NCBI GenBank assembly: GCA_019414645.1
Contig: DXLP01000026.1
Span: 1 to 32,299 of the forward strand
Source of the DNA: Collinsella sp.
GTDB taxonomy: Bacteria > Actinomycetota > Coriobacteriia > Coriobacteriales > Coriobacteriaceae
Length of the DNA: 32,299 nt
Reading direction: 5' to 3'
The notes under the pieces were generated by a model. That model saw only the letters and a program-made list of their open reading frames with translations. It made no database searches and had not been told where the DNA came from. This document shows, in pieces, positions 32,262 to 32,299 of this stretch. The position numbers and the translations under genes are program-made. Within the stretch, counting starts at the first letter, position 1. Each line of letters starts with the position of its first letter.

Positions 32262-32282
32262 GCTGGCCGCGCAGCGGCCAGC
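32262..32282. other. Perfect 9-bp hairpin at the window edge
   Basis: GCTGGCCGC and GCGGCCAGC pair around a GCA loop, followed by TTTAAA. It may belong to whatever lies beyond the window, for example a terminator of a leftward gene. Nothing else can be said from the final bases. Confidence 0.4.
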
Positions 32283-32299
32283 TTTAAACCACCCGCTAC

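Noticed and set aside
24..32294. AAACCACCC present near both ends of the window, as possible flanking direct repeats of an inserted island
   Set aside because: A 9-mer shared by chance or by terminators is too short, and the core genes between (uvrA, gapA, pgk, whiA) are not island cargo.
1..32299. CRISPR arrays, tRNAs, rRNAs, insertion sequences or prophage genes
   Set aside because: No regularly spaced repeats, cloverleaf patterns, transposase or integrase motifs were seen in a reading of both strands.

Overview
The window is G+C-rich (roughly 60% by eye) chromosomal DNA with actinobacterial gene order (rapZ-whiA-gap-pgk-tpiA-...-secG), strong Shine-Dalgarno sites, a MurJ with a long acidic N-terminal tail, and a gut-commensal-like sialic acid cluster. 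Together these suggest a member of the Coriobacteriia, most likely Collinsella or a close relative. That placement is inference from gene content and style; no rRNA is present.

Layout. Positions 74-6157 are read leftward: a lipoteichoic-acid-synthase-like membrane sulfatase, an Mrp/ApbC Fe-S carrier ATPase, a BaiN/HI0933-type flavoprotein and a COG2509-type FAD-dependent dehydrogenase. Everything from 6389 to the end is read rightward. A repair and cell-wall block comes first (uvrA, a YbaK-type Cys-tRNA(Pro) deacylase, murJ, uvrC; 6389-14156). After a 365-base leader with nested inverted repeats comes a ten-kilobase cluster (14522-24951). It holds a family-5 binding-protein ABC transporter with a permease-ATPase fusion, two tandem CE7-type esterases (the second lacking its nucleophile), an N-acetylneuraminate-lyase-like aldolase, a ROK kinase and NanE. 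I read this as a SatABCD/Nan pathway: uptake of sialic acid, removal of O-acetyl groups, cleavage to ManNAc and pyruvate, phosphorylation, and epimerisation to GlcNAc-6-P. NanE is the best-anchored member; the rest is assigned by family plus context. Every longer gap inside this cluster carries a stem-loop, two of them very long (88 and 98 nt).

The last block (25050-32189) is rapZ and whiA, followed by gapA, pgk, tpiA, gpmI and secG. Central glycolysis therefore lies beside two global regulators and the SecG translocase subunit. The usual yvcK gene between rapZ and whiA is absent. gapA is separated from pgk by a strong terminator, while pgk-tpiA-gpmI are tightly packed or overlapping.

Most notable points: the esterase/pseudo-esterase pair inside a sialic acid operon; the repeated ETAV(F/Y)L motif in the MurJ tail, resembling Ser/Thr-kinase/FHA phosphosites; the long RNA-like hairpins in the nan genes; the perfect 9+9 palindrome before the transporter; and a LexA-box-like site upstream of uvrA. 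I saw no CRISPR array, insertion sequence, tRNA, rRNA or attachment site.
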